NCBI GenBank assembly: GCA_035041965.1
Contig: JAPYMA010001355.1
Coordinates: forward strand, 38,564-102,563
Length of the DNA: 64,000 nucleotides
Reading direction: 5' to 3'
From: Anisakis pegreffii
Taxonomy: Eukaryota > Nematoda > Chromadorea > Rhabditida > Anisakidae
Shown here: positions 1 through 14,104 of the stretch, in pieces
Position numbering within the stretch: position 1 is the first letter of the stretch
Layout: each line of letters begins with the position of its first letter
The notes under the pieces: model-generated
Databases searched by the model: none
Seen by the model: only the letters and a program-made list of their open reading frames with translations
Told to the model about the DNA's origin: nothing
Position numbers and translations under genes: made by a program

Positions 1-190
1 CAGCGATTCAAACAGACCATGAACTTGAAAACTTCTGCTTTAGAGATGAACCACAAGAGACCTCACGTTTACACCTTATACAGTGGTTGACATTCTGCTC
101 ACGGCAGCAATAAGTGAGAGTATGGTAGAGTTCTGCTCTCTCTGGTCAACTCTCAAATTCACATGAGCCAACAGGTCATTGACGACTCAC

Positions 191-3100
191 CGTTTCGGAT
201 GGAAACAGCTTGAGATGGGGTACGGTAGGTGCTGAATTCGCACGAGAACGGAACATTCCTTCTTGTGAGTTACGATATGCTTCAATTTCAGCCAATCTGT
301 TCAGCAGATATTTCATCGCCCAATAAACACCATCCTCAGACCAGTGCTTGATTAGGAGACAGCGTATCACGGCAACGTCCATATAGGTCGCTTGATGAGG
401 GTCTGTGATCGGCTGAAATACAGTTCGCCGTTGACTGAAGACTGTCAATGGGTTGATTTTCGTTAAGGTTCCATGGTACGACTCACATTCAGAAAAATTT
501 TTTGTTTGTTATTTCTATCAGTATAGAATCCTCAAATTGAAAGCTAGATTCATCGACACTCATTGAAAATGCACACCTGTTGGGCAACATCACAACTATT
601 CGAAAGATCTTCGAGTGGATCAAATTCTTTTTTGCTAACACTCTCAGCAGCCAGCTCACTATCGATAGTTATTGTTGGTCTGCGGATCACAGTCGTTCCA
701 CTACACATCGATGAACTTTCATCTGAAAATGGGCATCTAGATCACTAGAGAATCATCTTTCTTACGGATTCATCAAGCATGCAAGCGGAAGCAATGTTAC
801 AAAGAGTCATGAACTTTAGAAATGTTCAAGAAGGCTTCAAGCAATAGGTGAATAAATATGGACTACCATACGCATGATAAGCAGAAAGTTTTGGAATTTT
901 CATATGATGTCGTTCAATAAGAACTGGATTTTTGTGCTAGCATTCAGAAATGAAATGGTGTGAAACCTCGTTGTATAGTAGGAACTTGACTCGGTTGACT
1001 GAGCGTTTGACTGGGCTCGGTTTGAGGCGAAGCAGGCAGGTCTTTCGGTGGGGATGGAATCGGAATAATACGGAATCTGCAGCTACTCGACGATGATTTC
1101 CTTTTACACTTACAAACGCCAACGAGCGTTCCTTCACGATACACGACCGTATTGCAGTTTTCACAGATCACCTGAAAATTTCGATGCAACTCTTTGGTTC
1201 GTCTGCAACGATTCCGCAGTATCTCTCTGGAATAAGAGCAAATTCTTGAATCCACACATCACTTCTTTCCCATAATCAGTTTCTTAATGATTTACTGGCG
1301 GGTAATCGCAAAATCAGATCATTTCCCATCCCGTATTGTCCGGGCTGAGCATAGAAACTGATTCGATGATCAGATCACCCTTGAAATATGGTGGTACGCC
1401 AGCTGGATGCTTATTCTGATGGCGAGTCTCATGAGGATCTATCAATTCTCATGAGATGTTGGAAATTCTCATGAAAATCAAGAGTTATCATGCCATGCAG
1501 GCTTGAAATAATTAATTCGGTGTGTTGTCGTTGTCTTAATATCTTAGATGAGTAACTGAAACCGAAAGATATTTTCTTCCGTGAGATCCTCAAAGCCTCA
1601 ATTCAACAGCAATGATCAGAAAAGGTTTAGGCAGATCAAAGGTGAGGAGTCTGTCGTTTCACCTCACATCCACTACCAGGTGATAGAGTGTCCAAGTCAG
1701 CGGATATTCCGGAGCAGATCTCTTGCAAGTGGACAAGTGGTGCTTTATCAGAGAGTTCAATCATCACTTCGCTTAGCGAATTATCTTCAACGAATCGCAG
1801 CGCTTCATCAATTTCATCCATACCTTTACCGACACCAGAATCTGCAATCAATTCAATGACACTAAGATCTGATCAAAAATCCGTAAATTTAGGGGATCAG
1901 TCCTGAAAATGCCCTATTTTCTGGATAACACGAATGAAATCGAACGGAATTGAGTCGTATTTCAAAACTGAACGATTCTATCCAGTAGATTTTGTACGAT
2001 TCTTGAAGCGCTTGAATTTGACTTAAGATTATGTCAATTCATGGATTACAGCTCATAATTCATTGTAGACGAAACGTGATTTTGTCAACCAGTGAATACA
2101 GCTCGATCAATATGTGGTTATAATCTTACTTGGTGATACATCAAAGTTGGTGGTTGTTTTACTTTTCGAGAATCTCCTCCGCATGTTTTCAGCCATTTGA
2201 TCAGTACGATACTCGCTAACACTTCGCACAATCGATGTTCTTAGAGTATCACTTGGTGAGAGTTTCTTAAAACATCACTTAACTTCGTATAAATTAATCT
2301 TTGAAGAATTACTCACGATCAGTTTGTTTATATAAGTGGTTTCGAAAATGATTCCTCTAGGTTGTGCTGGAACAACTGACAATAAATTTCTAGAAGCTGA
2401 TCGTCCGCAGATAATAATAACGCTTAATGCTAACGATGCCTTCATCACATTCGTTCAGCGATGAATATCTTGATAATAATAGTTAATCGCTTCTCTCTAT
2501 CCGTTATTCATTTGGTGAGGATGTTAACTCATAAATATTCTCCCTTCGTTAATACAAATACATTTTTGATGATATCGAAGTGACATATATAAATGTTCAG
2601 AATTATCTCCTTTCGACAATCAATGGAACATGCAATTACTTGTTTGTAAAACTTGGAATTCAGGCATTTTACAACGAATTATCGTTCTTTTCAAAGCTGT
2701 ACTAGTCGCTCTGATTCCTTCTTCAATGAAAAGCGTTTTATTTCTATCTTTTTCTTATGCCTTATGCCTGCACACTCTTTTCTGGTACATGTGAAGTCAA
2801 ACTCTCCTTTTACTGCACACGCTATTTAGTCGCTTAATCTACTATTTTCGCTTGTTCATGATCAGCACTACTAGATGAAACAGATCGAATGGACTGAACT
2901 GTTCCACCTAGTTTATCCGTAATCGATTTTGGTTTTCAGGATTCAGAGTAGTCTGATGCGTAGCTTAGTGATAATGATTACAGATAACAATAGTGATGAC
3001 GACTCCAGTGATAACCTGATTGAATCTCAAGACCCAATGAATGCCCCTATAAGTGATGATAAGTGATAACATAACTTGAATGGGAAGATGACAATAATGA

Positions 3101-6100
3101 CAACTAACGTTACTATCAATACTAGACTTTGCTTGAACTTCTGACTCTTCGGATACAACAGCATATCCCTCTTGCTGAGAGGTGAGTTCGGTCGGGCTGG
3201 TTTCCTCAACATCGATTTTCCCGATGGTTTTTTGTTTCGTGAGCATTTCTTTCTGTTTTTCCAACTCTCTCTTCTTCTTAATACTCGAAAGAACGGCCAG
3301 GTCAGTACGCGGTGGCTTTGGCGGTGGGATAGTCGGAGGCTGGTTCTGATTCGAGGGCGATGGTGTGGTGGTGATCACTGGGGCGATAGCTTGCGAAAAA
3401 CGACGGTTCGGTGGGGTTCCATTTTCATCTCCTGAAATGTGTCAATCAGAAACAGGAGAAGATTCCCGAGGGAGCAAAAATTTCCTCATTCATGCAAAAA
3501 CGATGATCGAGAGATCGAAAATGTGACAGTGGAACAATTTTGTCTTAAGACTTGTCAGAAGTAAAGCTAATGGCTCCTTCACTTGTATAAATTCTTTTTT
3601 GAAGCTTTATTTTTTCAAATACTTGTGGATTGCTGAAATTCACAGTAAATTGATCATTTTGACGGGAACTCATTAGGCGACTTCACTGATGAGTTCAGAA
3701 TGATATTAGCGAGAAATTGGAAAACAACGAATACCGAGGTAAATTCCTTGTGCGGCTGATGTGGGCGCAGATTTACGTGCAAGCGCCACCAATGGGAATT
3801 GTGAACGGCGCTGTTTGACTGGTGCGCAAAAACAGAGAACGTCAGGTTGACGATACTGAAAATTTTAAAGTTGAATACATTTTTTCGGGATTTCAACTTT
3901 CGTGCAAGCAGTCTATTCCGATGAGCTTATCCATTCGAACCTTCAACAAATTTGAAGTAACTGCAGCCCTGATCATCCCAATCTAGAGATATTTGGTTAT
4001 TTTGTAATGTGAAGCTGAATTTTTGAGAATTTGTAGCTGCATTTACGAGTACATTAGAAAATGATCTCTAGTTTATCTCATAATCGATCAGATATGGCTC
4101 TTATAAAAAACGATTAAGAGAGGATGCAAGTAGCTGATGAAGATCCATGACAACATTTTTGGGACTATGAATCTCCCCTGTAGACCATATGATACCAAAA
4201 TTAAAAATGAATGCACTTCTAGAATGATCATCATCCCTGCTCCTCCGAATCACAGTGAAGGCATATGAAAATGGTACCTGCCACAGAGATTGCCATATTT
4301 TGAGACCACTCTCGAGGCGAATATGTGATTCAATGTCATCTTCGGTAATAACATCAACCAACGGTGCTATCAGATAAACGAACAGCTGGATGCTATTCAC
4401 TGAAAATGTGTACTCGCGAACCGAATGCACATTCACTTCACCAGTCTCTGTTACACTCTGAAATTCATTCGATACCATATCACATGAAGCTGAAAAAAAG
4501 ATCCAATGTGAAGAGTATCGGCACGAACCTTTCCACTGTCCGAATCACAGCATTCATTCGCCGAATCAAGAAGGAGCCAGTGCAGAATGTAGAGAATCTT
4601 GGTGAGCAATCCACTTATCGGTGTGCCAGCCTCTCTCGCTCCAGCCTCTGCTATCAGTGACGCACAACACTGAAACGAGACGTTTTTTTTAATGTTTCGT
4701 CAAAGATTCTCAGTCTATCCGCCATTCTGAATTGAATTCTTCAGGAAGTCAGAACTTAAACTAACCAACTGAAAAAATATTCAGATTTTTAAATCTAATT
4801 TTGGTCAAATTAGAGGTAAGCGATGATGTGGTTGAAGTCTTATGTTAGGAAAACGCCCTTAAATATTCCATTAAACTGACACTGAACTTGTATTGCTGAG
4901 TTGATGGTAATTTCTTGTTGAATAAATTTCAGATTAAACGTGTGATATCAACGCATAGAATGTGCCGTTTAAACTTAATCTGATAGCATTTTCATATGAC
5001 TGCACGACATTTAACAACCTGAACGATGTGTGGGAAAGCGGCTCGAACGAATCGCCATCGTGAAACGGAGCCGATCGCATCCGAAAGTGATGGACTGAGG
5101 CCGTGGAGAATATTCTGCACAACCACCCTTTCGAATGTCTGTAATAACTGACTTATAGGTTAAACGAGATGATATTCATTTCGTATTCCAATTGTACATT
5201 CACAAAACATTTGCATTTGCACGGCATTTTGCTTGTTTTCACACCGACGAATTTGACTCTCAAGCATTGAGTGTGACATGTTCAGGCAATAAATGCATAA
5301 TTTCGGATTTGATCCATAAGATTTCTGAATTGAGTGAGATCTGGTTGAACTATAAGAATAACACGTCTTTTGTTGAGTGAACATCGGTCATTCCGAAGAG
5401 ATTTCTCGAATTTTGCTCAGATGATATGCGATATCATACGATATGATATATCAGATGAAATTCGCTAAAACATCAATTCAATCTGGGAGAGTTAAGTAAA
5501 TTTCAAAAATCAGTTGAGTACTCTAAGGAATGGCTCGTTGTGCTCAGCTGTGCTTATGGATGATATGAAGGCTTGCATAATCAACAGCTCTCATGAATAT
5601 TCATGTTGAATCCACTCGGTGCAACGGCATCATGTATTCCCTCTTTTGACAACATGGCCACTCCAATATTGAAGTGAATTGAGTTAAAAAGACAAGTGTT
5701 TTGACGCTCAAACATGCTTAACTGTTCAGAATGAAAAGCAGTGTTCTTTCCGATGGCCTCATGATGAATTCGGTTTGTTTTCGAAATTATTCAATGTTGA
5801 GAGTTGATCAAAGAATGTTCCAAGTTAGCAGATTACTTGAAGAAATGCTTGAATGGAACTACCGGCAACGTGCTAACAGATTAAAACTTTTAGTGGAGAT
5901 ACTCAACATTTCATATGAAGACTTCAAGATCATTTCGAAAAATATGGCACTTTTAAAGTGATGAATATGTGGAACTTGAAAGAGGTGCAAGATGAAAGTA
6001 TAGAAGAGAAACTTTGAAGTGTTCTAATGAAAAAACTCATAATCTCTTTAAGTACTTCAATAATTCGCTTTTGCTAATTAGTATTTCCTCTGCAGTCTAT

Positions 6101-7035
6101 TAAGTTTTCATAAACTTAATAGACAACAGAGGAAATACTAGTTTTTCGATAAAGTTTTCCATTTTTTTTGTAAAGTTTTCCGATTTCATAAACTTAATAG
6201 ACAGAAATACATAAACATAAAAGTTTTCCATCGATACAAGCTGCTTTTCCTTTCACAGATACTTTGATCTTTTTGCGATCAAAGCCAATAGCATCGTTCG
6301 TTTTGCTTGAATTGTCTGAACGAATAATCAAAAAAAAAAATAGTCGCTTCTTCGTCAAGGAATAACTAGAACATATATGCAGGAATACTAGAATGCATGA
6401 TTCCTTATCACGAAAATAATTGCGAATGTAAGAAGAATGAAGGTATTACCCATCTTTGTTGAAGGCATACACTAGTGAAATGAATCTGACACGATCAACT
6501 ACTAATGAGAATGCAATTGTTAAAGTGATGGTAAACTACTTTATCAAATAAATCCTCTTTTTTTCATTTTTACGAAAACAAGCAAAAAATCACTTACCAC
6601 ACAAGATGCTTCATGAAGTTTACCAATTTTAGCACCAAGAAACGGGCTGAAATTGAGATAGTGTTTTCGAGGAGAAGTACTGAGAACTATCTTTAAAAAT
6701 CAGTGGTTGATTGAGATGGATAGCTAAACAGCACTTCAGTGAGTTCTGAGTATTGCTGGGAGAGGATAATCGGCCTAAGAGTTTTTTGAAATTCTATTTT
6801 GAGATTACTGTGAGATCATAGATTGAGGCTGTTTTGTGAGGGCGTAAAATGAACAAGAGATTCATTTATGAACACATATTTATTCATGAAGCAGTACATG
6901 AAAATAAGGGGAAATCAAGCAGGAGGAAGGAAGCAAATTTACTTTGTCTGTCGCCAAAGGAATGTTTGAATTGGGAGCGGGACGGATTCCAGCTCATTCG
7001 CGTCATCGTCACCTGATAGAAGTCTGTCTGCCGAC
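191..7035 (-). CDS. unc-80: UNC-80 homologue, N-terminal part (gene continues past the left edge)
   Basis: UNC-80 is a very large scaffold of the NALCN sodium-leak channel complex (with UNC-79), acting at the plasma membrane of neurons. Exons in 5'-3' order on the minus strand: 7035-6943, 6646-6598, 5138-5019, 4669-4529, 4457-4278, 3855-3735, 3431-3114, 1868-1663, 1171-967, 722-577, 412-191. All eleven join in phase, giving about 600 codons. Motifs I recognise from vertebrate UNC80, in order: PLPIQTFLWRQT; HEASCV followed by HGLSPSLSDAIGSVSRW; LLTKILYILHWLLL; LFVYLIAPLVD with SGLKIWQSLWQ; YRQPDVLCFCAPVKQRR; QVICENC; ATYMDVAVIRCLL with KHWSEDG. The stretch between APVK and the ATY block is longer than I recall in human, with a Pro-rich and Lys/Glu-rich insert (about 3.1-3.4 kb). 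The initiator exon lies upstream of 7035 (entering phase 2) and was not found. The 3114 donor was chosen to keep phase over 3109, and the 1868 boundary is less certain than the rest. Confidence 0.9.
6079..6140. repeat. Near-perfect foldback (hairpin) in an unc-80 intron
   Basis: The left arm, TAGTATTTCCTCTG then TCTATTAAGTTT, is matched by its reverse complement on the right, with a 4-base loop and one small interruption. The right-arm core ATAAACTTAATAGAC recurs at about 6187-6201. Non-coding, inside the intron between exons 6646-6598 and 5138-5019. It could be a small foldback element or MITE remnant. Confidence 0.75.
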
Positions 7036-9982
7036 CTGAAATTTTTCAACGCGCTTCACTTGAGGAACAAGCTGAACAGCCTCAAGCCTTATTTCCACAA
7101 TTTCGATTCTTTCATTCAACCAATCGGCAAATTTTATCATACCATCATATTAGTTAGCTCAGTTGGTTGTCTATTGGAATGATTACAACCAAACAACTTG
7201 ATCTGGATTTAATCATGTGTAAGAATGTGTTTGCTGAAGCAAATACGCTTCATATTCTGATATTTTAGAGTCAGTCACTCGTTCGAGCACGAGAGCACAA
7301 CAACATTTGAAAGAGAATTGAATTTTTTCCATGCATCCGGTCTCATGAGGCATAACTGAGTTAATTTCATCGGAGTGCTTTGTTTGCTTTGAGCCAGTAG
7401 ACGCTCGACAATTATCTTTCGTGAATGCTGTCAATCGTGTGTTGGAGGACTGGCTGCTGGAGGATAGTGTAAAAAATGCACAGAAATATGGAAATTATGC
7501 CATTCTCTTGAACGTATTCTCGTTCATTCACTTCTGGATGATCGTATTGTTCGTTTCATTAACAAGATGCGACAGGGTAAAATATCGAACGTTCACGCTT
7601 TCAGATATGCATTCGCCATATTGGAACGGTGATAATTGAAAAAACGATCGAGGAATTGCGATAATGTGGATGAATACATAATTGGATAGAATGCCTCCAC
7701 ATTTATTTTCATTAAAATGAGAGAGCATAACGTGATCAATAGGTGCAATGCAATTGAATTTGCAACTTAATTTTCTCTTTTACAAAACATCACTTTGTGT
7801 GTGTGAAAAAATTTTGGCTACGAGAGCTTCTCATTTCTTACAATCAGAAAAAATTCTAATTTCTATAGTAGTTCCCACTTCTGTATTGGTTTGTTTTCCA
7901 CAAAATTCCTCAGAGAATTATTTTGCGACATGAAATATGCATGTGACATCATGAAGTTTATCATTGTTTTTCAGTTTTTATAGCCATTGCTGCCACTATC
8001 TCCAGGAAGTTAGTTTATTTTGAGACAAAAATGAATGACGATTGTGGTCAGAGTATTATCGAAACGAAATGGTGGAGCTGAATGAAGCACAAAAAAGGAA
8101 CAGAATGATCACAACAATGGATCAACATTCATATTTCCTATGAAGTAACAGCTGACTAATAATTTGAATGCGATCATGCGATAGATAAGGCTAATGTTAC
8201 GAAATGGTCTCCAGCCAAAAAATGTGAACACAATAAGGAGTTGCTTTCGAGCAGATGAAAAATTAGCGAATAGCGAATTTATAAATTCAGAAATCATTGC
8301 GGAAAGAAATTGTCGCCGTAAAATTAGGTGAAATTATGCGAAAAGATCAAATTTTGACCTGTAATCGTAAGCAATCCAACAGCAAATGGATGATCATGAA
8401 TCACGAAAAAGCGCTGAAAAATCAACAAAAAAAAGAAAAGAAAAACTTGATGACGAATGAAAACTGACCATTTTGTACTCTTAACAGAACTAGCCGTCGT
8501 ACTGAGTGGCATCAGCAAAAGCTGTACCGTACCGTGATGCTCGTGCTGTAAATATCTCACGTGCATTTTTTTGTTCAGTTGAAACTTCGTTGTTAAGAGT
8601 GAATTTTCCCTTTTTTGGTGTAATCAAACTTTCGAATTGCTCCCATCGTTGACCACAACATTTTGTTGATTTTTCCACAGATAACAAATCATTATTAGAG
8701 CTGATTATCAGTGATCAGCTGAGCTTAACTGCCGGCTCATTCATGTGCACAGCATTGTCAATTATTGGCGAGCATTAGAAATAATCCATGAGATTTCACA
8801 TAGAAGGAGTTGTTCAGGTCAACGATACCATATGATCGAATGATCATAGGTCAAACAGAGAATACTTTCAACAGCAGCAGCAGCACTGATAACTAATGAA
8901 ATTCGCTCATTGAGATGAACGATCACTGCGGATGATTATAGCAGAGATATTGTTTTGATGATACTGAATGAAAGAAATCAGCTGAATTAACTCTAATTGA
9001 TAAAGTGATTTCTGACCGCAGTAATAGCAAAATCGCAACAATAATACAAATAACAGTAGGGGATTTCGAGTGCTTATCTAGTTGGGTATTAGCATTAGAA
9101 TATTGTGAAAAAAGATTGGCTGGACTGAGGAATAATGCAAGAGGGTTGAATGGTTAAGCTTTTCGGGAATAAGGAACAAACGACCGATAGATATAACGGC
9201 CTAGTAGTATTAGATGAAGGCGGAGAGATCAATAAGAGTGAAACGATGGATGGACATTCAACAGATTTAGATTTGGAGTAAACGTTATGGGATTTAGCGA
9301 TGGGTAGTGTGGTGTTGTTATTTTGTTGTTGATAATGATGATGATGAGATATGCGGTGATTTGCGATGACTTGGTGATGGATGTATGGATGGACAGATGG
9401 ATACAGAGGGCTTTGTGAAGAAGCCAACTCAGGCGAAGTCACACACGGTTAAGTGTGATTCTTTACTTACGATATTGGCCACTTCTATATGGGTGCTTTG
9501 ATTCCAGGAAGTCAGCCTTAAGCCCTTAACTCTACTTCACCTCAGGATATTTCAAGTGGCATTTTATTGGGTGAAGGCAAAAGAATCGAAACGAAAGATT
9601 TTCTCGTTACGTTTGAATAGTAATGATGCAATACTTTCACTGATATGACTATAGTATTAGAAAGTGTGGAGCAAACACAATGCCTATGGCAATGTTAGTG
9701 AAAATATTGTGACGATGATGATGATGATGGAAATAGCGCTATTGAGCTGTTTAGTTGGTGACTGAAATGGTTGGAAATATGCTCGTCGAATGTGTGACGA
9801 CGACGACGATAATAGAATATTTGTGATAGAATTCAAGAATTTGCTCGAGAATTTGAGTTAAGAATAGAATAATGGCCGTGCTTTTGAGCATGATGGTGTT
9901 TCAGTTGAATTCATTGCTTGGCTCGTCGTAGTGTTTAACTGGGCAGTTAGATTGCAACGTGATGTTATATATTTATGTTTAT

Positions 9983-10008
9983 GGTGTGTGCGTGTGTGTG
10001 TGTGTGTG
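9983..10008. repeat. (GT)n microsatellite
   Basis: Alternating GT run with one C interruption, ending before a gene-free AT-rich stretch. Confidence 0.9.
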
Positions 10009-13000
10009 CTTTATGCTTATTTAGTGGTGTTGCAATGTGAGGGATTGATTCGAGAGACGAGGCATGGTTAGATTTTTGAAATTTTGTTTGGTGAATGGAT
10101 TAGCGAAGAGGAGAGGATGAACGTGTTCAGTGAAGAAATGCTGTCGTGCGGCACTGTGATGATGTGCTGTTTTCAGTGCTCAGCATCGCTTGTCACCATC
10201 CGGCTGCTCAAAGGCTCATCATTCATGGGCTCTTCCATGAGAGGGTTCTTTATTCGGAGGATTCTAAGCTTGCTTCGTGGGAGGAGCTGCACGACGGCTC
10301 TAAAAGCTGCTCTCTTTCAAGCAAGCAGACGATGCTAAAATTTTCTCGCTTGTTTGACAGATCTAGAGATTCGTTCGCTTGAAAGCTCGCTCTATCTAGA
10401 TTTGATATGCGCAATTGCAATCAGGCTGTCAGGTTATCAGGCCATTTTAGAAGTCTGTGAAGAAATTAGCCGAAAGGGTGTTGGCGCAAATGAAGACCAC
10501 TGAACATTAGGCGTTGTGTACGATAAACACCTAAAGCCGTGATGTATCCCGCTCTGTGCTTCTCCACTACTCAACAATTGCTATAAGTGCTTAACTATTA
10601 CGACGACAAGTAGATGAGCAGCATTCTAATAGATGATCATCATTGCGCATCCATCCCATTATTCATCCACCCATACGTCAAGCAGAAATGCAAAAAATGA
10701 AAAATGATCAGATAAACGCATCCCATTCATTTATATGCATCAATGAACGATCAGCATACAACATCGTATAGCCAGGGCTAGCTAGCTGCTCACTCATACA
10801 TCGTATGCACACTGGATCGGAGCAGATATGTGAAGATATGTGCAGAGAGGATATACAAGAGATATACGGACGGACTCATGGATGATATCTCATCATTCTT
10901 CTCGAGATATTATTAGCAACAACATATCTGTCCACACCGAAATGGCAACAGCAATAGTACTAGCAATTATTGATCATGAGTCTTCGTAGTTCCGAAAGAA
11001 AATGAGAAAAGTGAATCTGAGAGAATCTGAAAACGTATAATCTTTGGAAACAGCATCGTTTCGATTGCACTATAACAGATAATGAATTTAATGTTCGAAG
11101 AAATGTTGAGTGAGCTGAAAACTGAGTGCAATCTAATCAACACTCCGATTATTTGAAGATTTATGAGGTGTTATTCTATAATTAATTGAATTAATGATGC
11201 TGTCTCGCAAACCAATTAATGCATAGCTATGTAACAGCTGGACAGCAATTCAATTGCAATGCTCAGATTCATTTTTAGGAACAAGAATGGGACTAGATTT
11301 TTTAGATGCCATTAACTGTTCAGAATATGGAAAATATTCAGAGAATTTGGTATCGAATCACAGTCAGTTTGTGTTATTTATGATCAATTTTGAATAGAAA
11401 TACTCGCGGATTACAATCTGACTATCTAAAATTATTACAATCTAACAGTAAGATAATCATCTGCTTGTTTCATTCAACTCACAGATTACGATGAATGTTT
11501 CTTAATTTATGCTTACTACATGCGTTTCTCGGCCATTGTTTCAATATTCCTTCTAGGGTGCTCTATGAGCTTACAGAGAAAATTGTCACTGGTATGTGAC
11601 AGTTCAGAGTGCAGTCTTTTCTCCAACTAAGAAACATTGGAGCATTTGCTATCGCATGGTCATAGTCATTGAATAGTCGAAAGAGAATTTTGAATATTTT
11701 GAACTGCTCGTTAGCGTTCTCTATTCAAAGTTGGATCTGTAACAACATTCAAGCAACTTTGATTCTGATTGCCTCAAAAACTGCTTTGCGCTGAAAAATT
11801 TCCTGGCCTTTCATCGCTCCAAAATGATGCAATTTAGTGAGAATTGAGAATCGAACAATAACGCAATTTACTATGAATTATTCGACCGTCAGCTCTAATC
11901 CCTCCTACACTGATCAAGGAATCTAATGTTCTAAAAATAAGATGAAACAAGTCACAACTACAACACTTGCACTATGCCCTATGCATTTATTTGTGTATTT
12001 AGCATAGCAAGCAACTGAAGAATCACTTTTTTTGGGGTAATTTGTCTTTGAAGAAAGCTGAATTGTCATAAAAACTCCTCGTGATGCTTGTGATTTGCTT
12101 TTTTTTAGGAGTTTCTGAAACCGTAATGTATAGTGAAATAGCGAGAGGGTTAGAATCAAGTCGTTATGAATTTACATTTGATCTGTCATATCACATTGAT
12201 CAAACCAACTCTTAAAAAGTTAAAGACGTGAATATTATCAGTCGGTAGTAACTACTCGTAGAGATTCTTCTCGGAAGATTCATTTTTGACTTAGGAATCT
12301 CTCGAGTAGTCTGGTGAAATCTTAGCTTATAGCAGTCCATCAAAGAATCATCAGTCAACTGGAAATAGTTGCTTCCGAGAAGAGACATCGTTTGAGTTAT
12401 GCTGAGTGCTCGTGAATAAAACTTCCGCTTTCTTCCAGTTCAATCACTTTTAAGTTTTTGAGTTAGCAGAATCAGTGACGATTCATACTTCATGCAAGCA
12501 TGTTTGTGTGGATCGTGCTTCTTAAATGCATCGAGAGGTTTGCATTCTTGCAAACATCCAAAGATATGATTCGACTATCATGATGCAAAACACTAGTGGG
12601 ATGTTATTTTGCTAAAAGATGAACTTTAGAAGGAAAACGTATGAACGCAGTTAATTTATTGAGTATTTTTCTTTACGTTTTCGATGCAACATTCAAAACA
12701 AATCCGTGCATAACATCTTTGCCTTCAACTAGATTCATTAAAAAAGAAAGAAGGAAACAATCTCTGAGCTGGAATTAGCAAGAAGCTGGACAAACACTTT
12801 GTTGATCAAGAGAAATATGCATAATTAGTCAACTTGTTGTTGTTGTTTGAAAGCGTTGGCGAGTTCCTCACAAATACTAACGATCACTGAGAAGAACATT
12901 GCTATCTGCATTCAACATATCGATTTTGGTTCGGAAACTGTCAATCGAAATTGAATTTTGAAAATGTAATCGAAAATGAGAACGAAAGTGTTTTATCAGA

Positions 13001-14069
13001 TGAAAAATTAGACAGATTAGTGGGAAATTTGACTGCATGACAGGGTTCGCCTGGATAATCCGTGAATATTCGTTGTAGAGAGAAGAAGGATCCAATCTAT
13101 ATTACAGCTAGTACTGTTGCTAATGGTATCACTGCTGTCGTTATTCTAATCGCTATTCTCATGCACCTTGACCAATTATCGAATTTCCATTCCCATCGTC
13201 CTCAAATATAGAGTATACTTTGATACGCAGTATGATATATTGCCAGATATATTAGTTGCCATATCCGGTGCGATGCCTTCAGATCAAAGTCACTAAAGTA
13301 ATTAAACTTGAGCCATCACACAATACGACTCACTTTTGATTAAATCTATGTACTTCGATTGCAGCTTGAACTTGATTGATGAATATATACTTTCTGTTTA
13401 CGTTACTAGAAGGTGATGGTGATGGTAATCAGCATGCGAAGCGAATATTCTTGTAACTGAGCATAGGAATCTGTGAAGATAGATGCTTGTTTAGAGCGCG
13501 GATCATAAAGAATCTTCCGGATGTAATCAACTTTATAGTCTTATGAAGCTCAGTCACAATATGTATTTTACTTAGCAACCATAAAGGTTGTTTGAGTTTG
13601 ATTAAATTCCTTTCGCGAACTGAAAACATGAGCGAAGTGAGCAGAAAAAGGAGGAGTGTAAGGCACACAAATTTATTTATTTGTTCAATTATCCATCCAT
13701 ATGGCTCGAACGCATGAGTGCATAGAATGTGGAATGGAAATGAGATATACGTGAGTAAATATAATAAATAATAATTGAATAATGGTAATATTATATGCGA
13801 ACAACTCACGTAATATTAGAATTATGAACACCTAGTTTATGAAGGGATCTCAAAATCATTTTAGAGTAGTTGCTTGGAATGTATGATTCATAAGGAAACA
13901 TTCACCGTAAGAGGGCATTTCTTTTGAGCTTGAAATGAGTTAATTTCAGGTACTAATCACTAGTGAAGCTTTTACATGAATATGATAAGCATTTTTACGG
14001 GAATATTTTACTATTCAAAACATACTAAGGAATGAATATCACCTAAAAAACACTTCATGAAGACTAATG

Positions 14070-14104
14070 TTAGGGATTACTGAAGAAATATTCAACGCTT
14101 ATAA
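14070..14104. repeat. Short direct repeat, copy 1 (copy 2 at 14684-14717)
   Basis: Both copies read TTAGGGATTACTGAAGAAAT followed by a near-identical tail (A-TTCAACGCTTATAA against A-CTCAACGTTTATAA). They are separated by about 614 bp and no gene is visible between them. Confidence 0.7.

Noticed and set aside
234..246. GAATTCGCACGAG, resembling a cDNA-library adaptor
   Set aside because: It lacks one G of the known adaptor and lies in frame within a good unc-80 exon with sequence continuing normally on both sides.
7150..7230. GTTAGCTCAGTTGGTT, a tRNA A-box-like sequence
   Set aside because: No B-box or T-arm follows at the right distance and no cloverleaf could be drawn.
9095..9442. His/Ser/Gln-rich minus-strand frame of 115 codons
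   Set aside because: Built on GAT/GTT simple repeats; no motif, no acceptor or donor.
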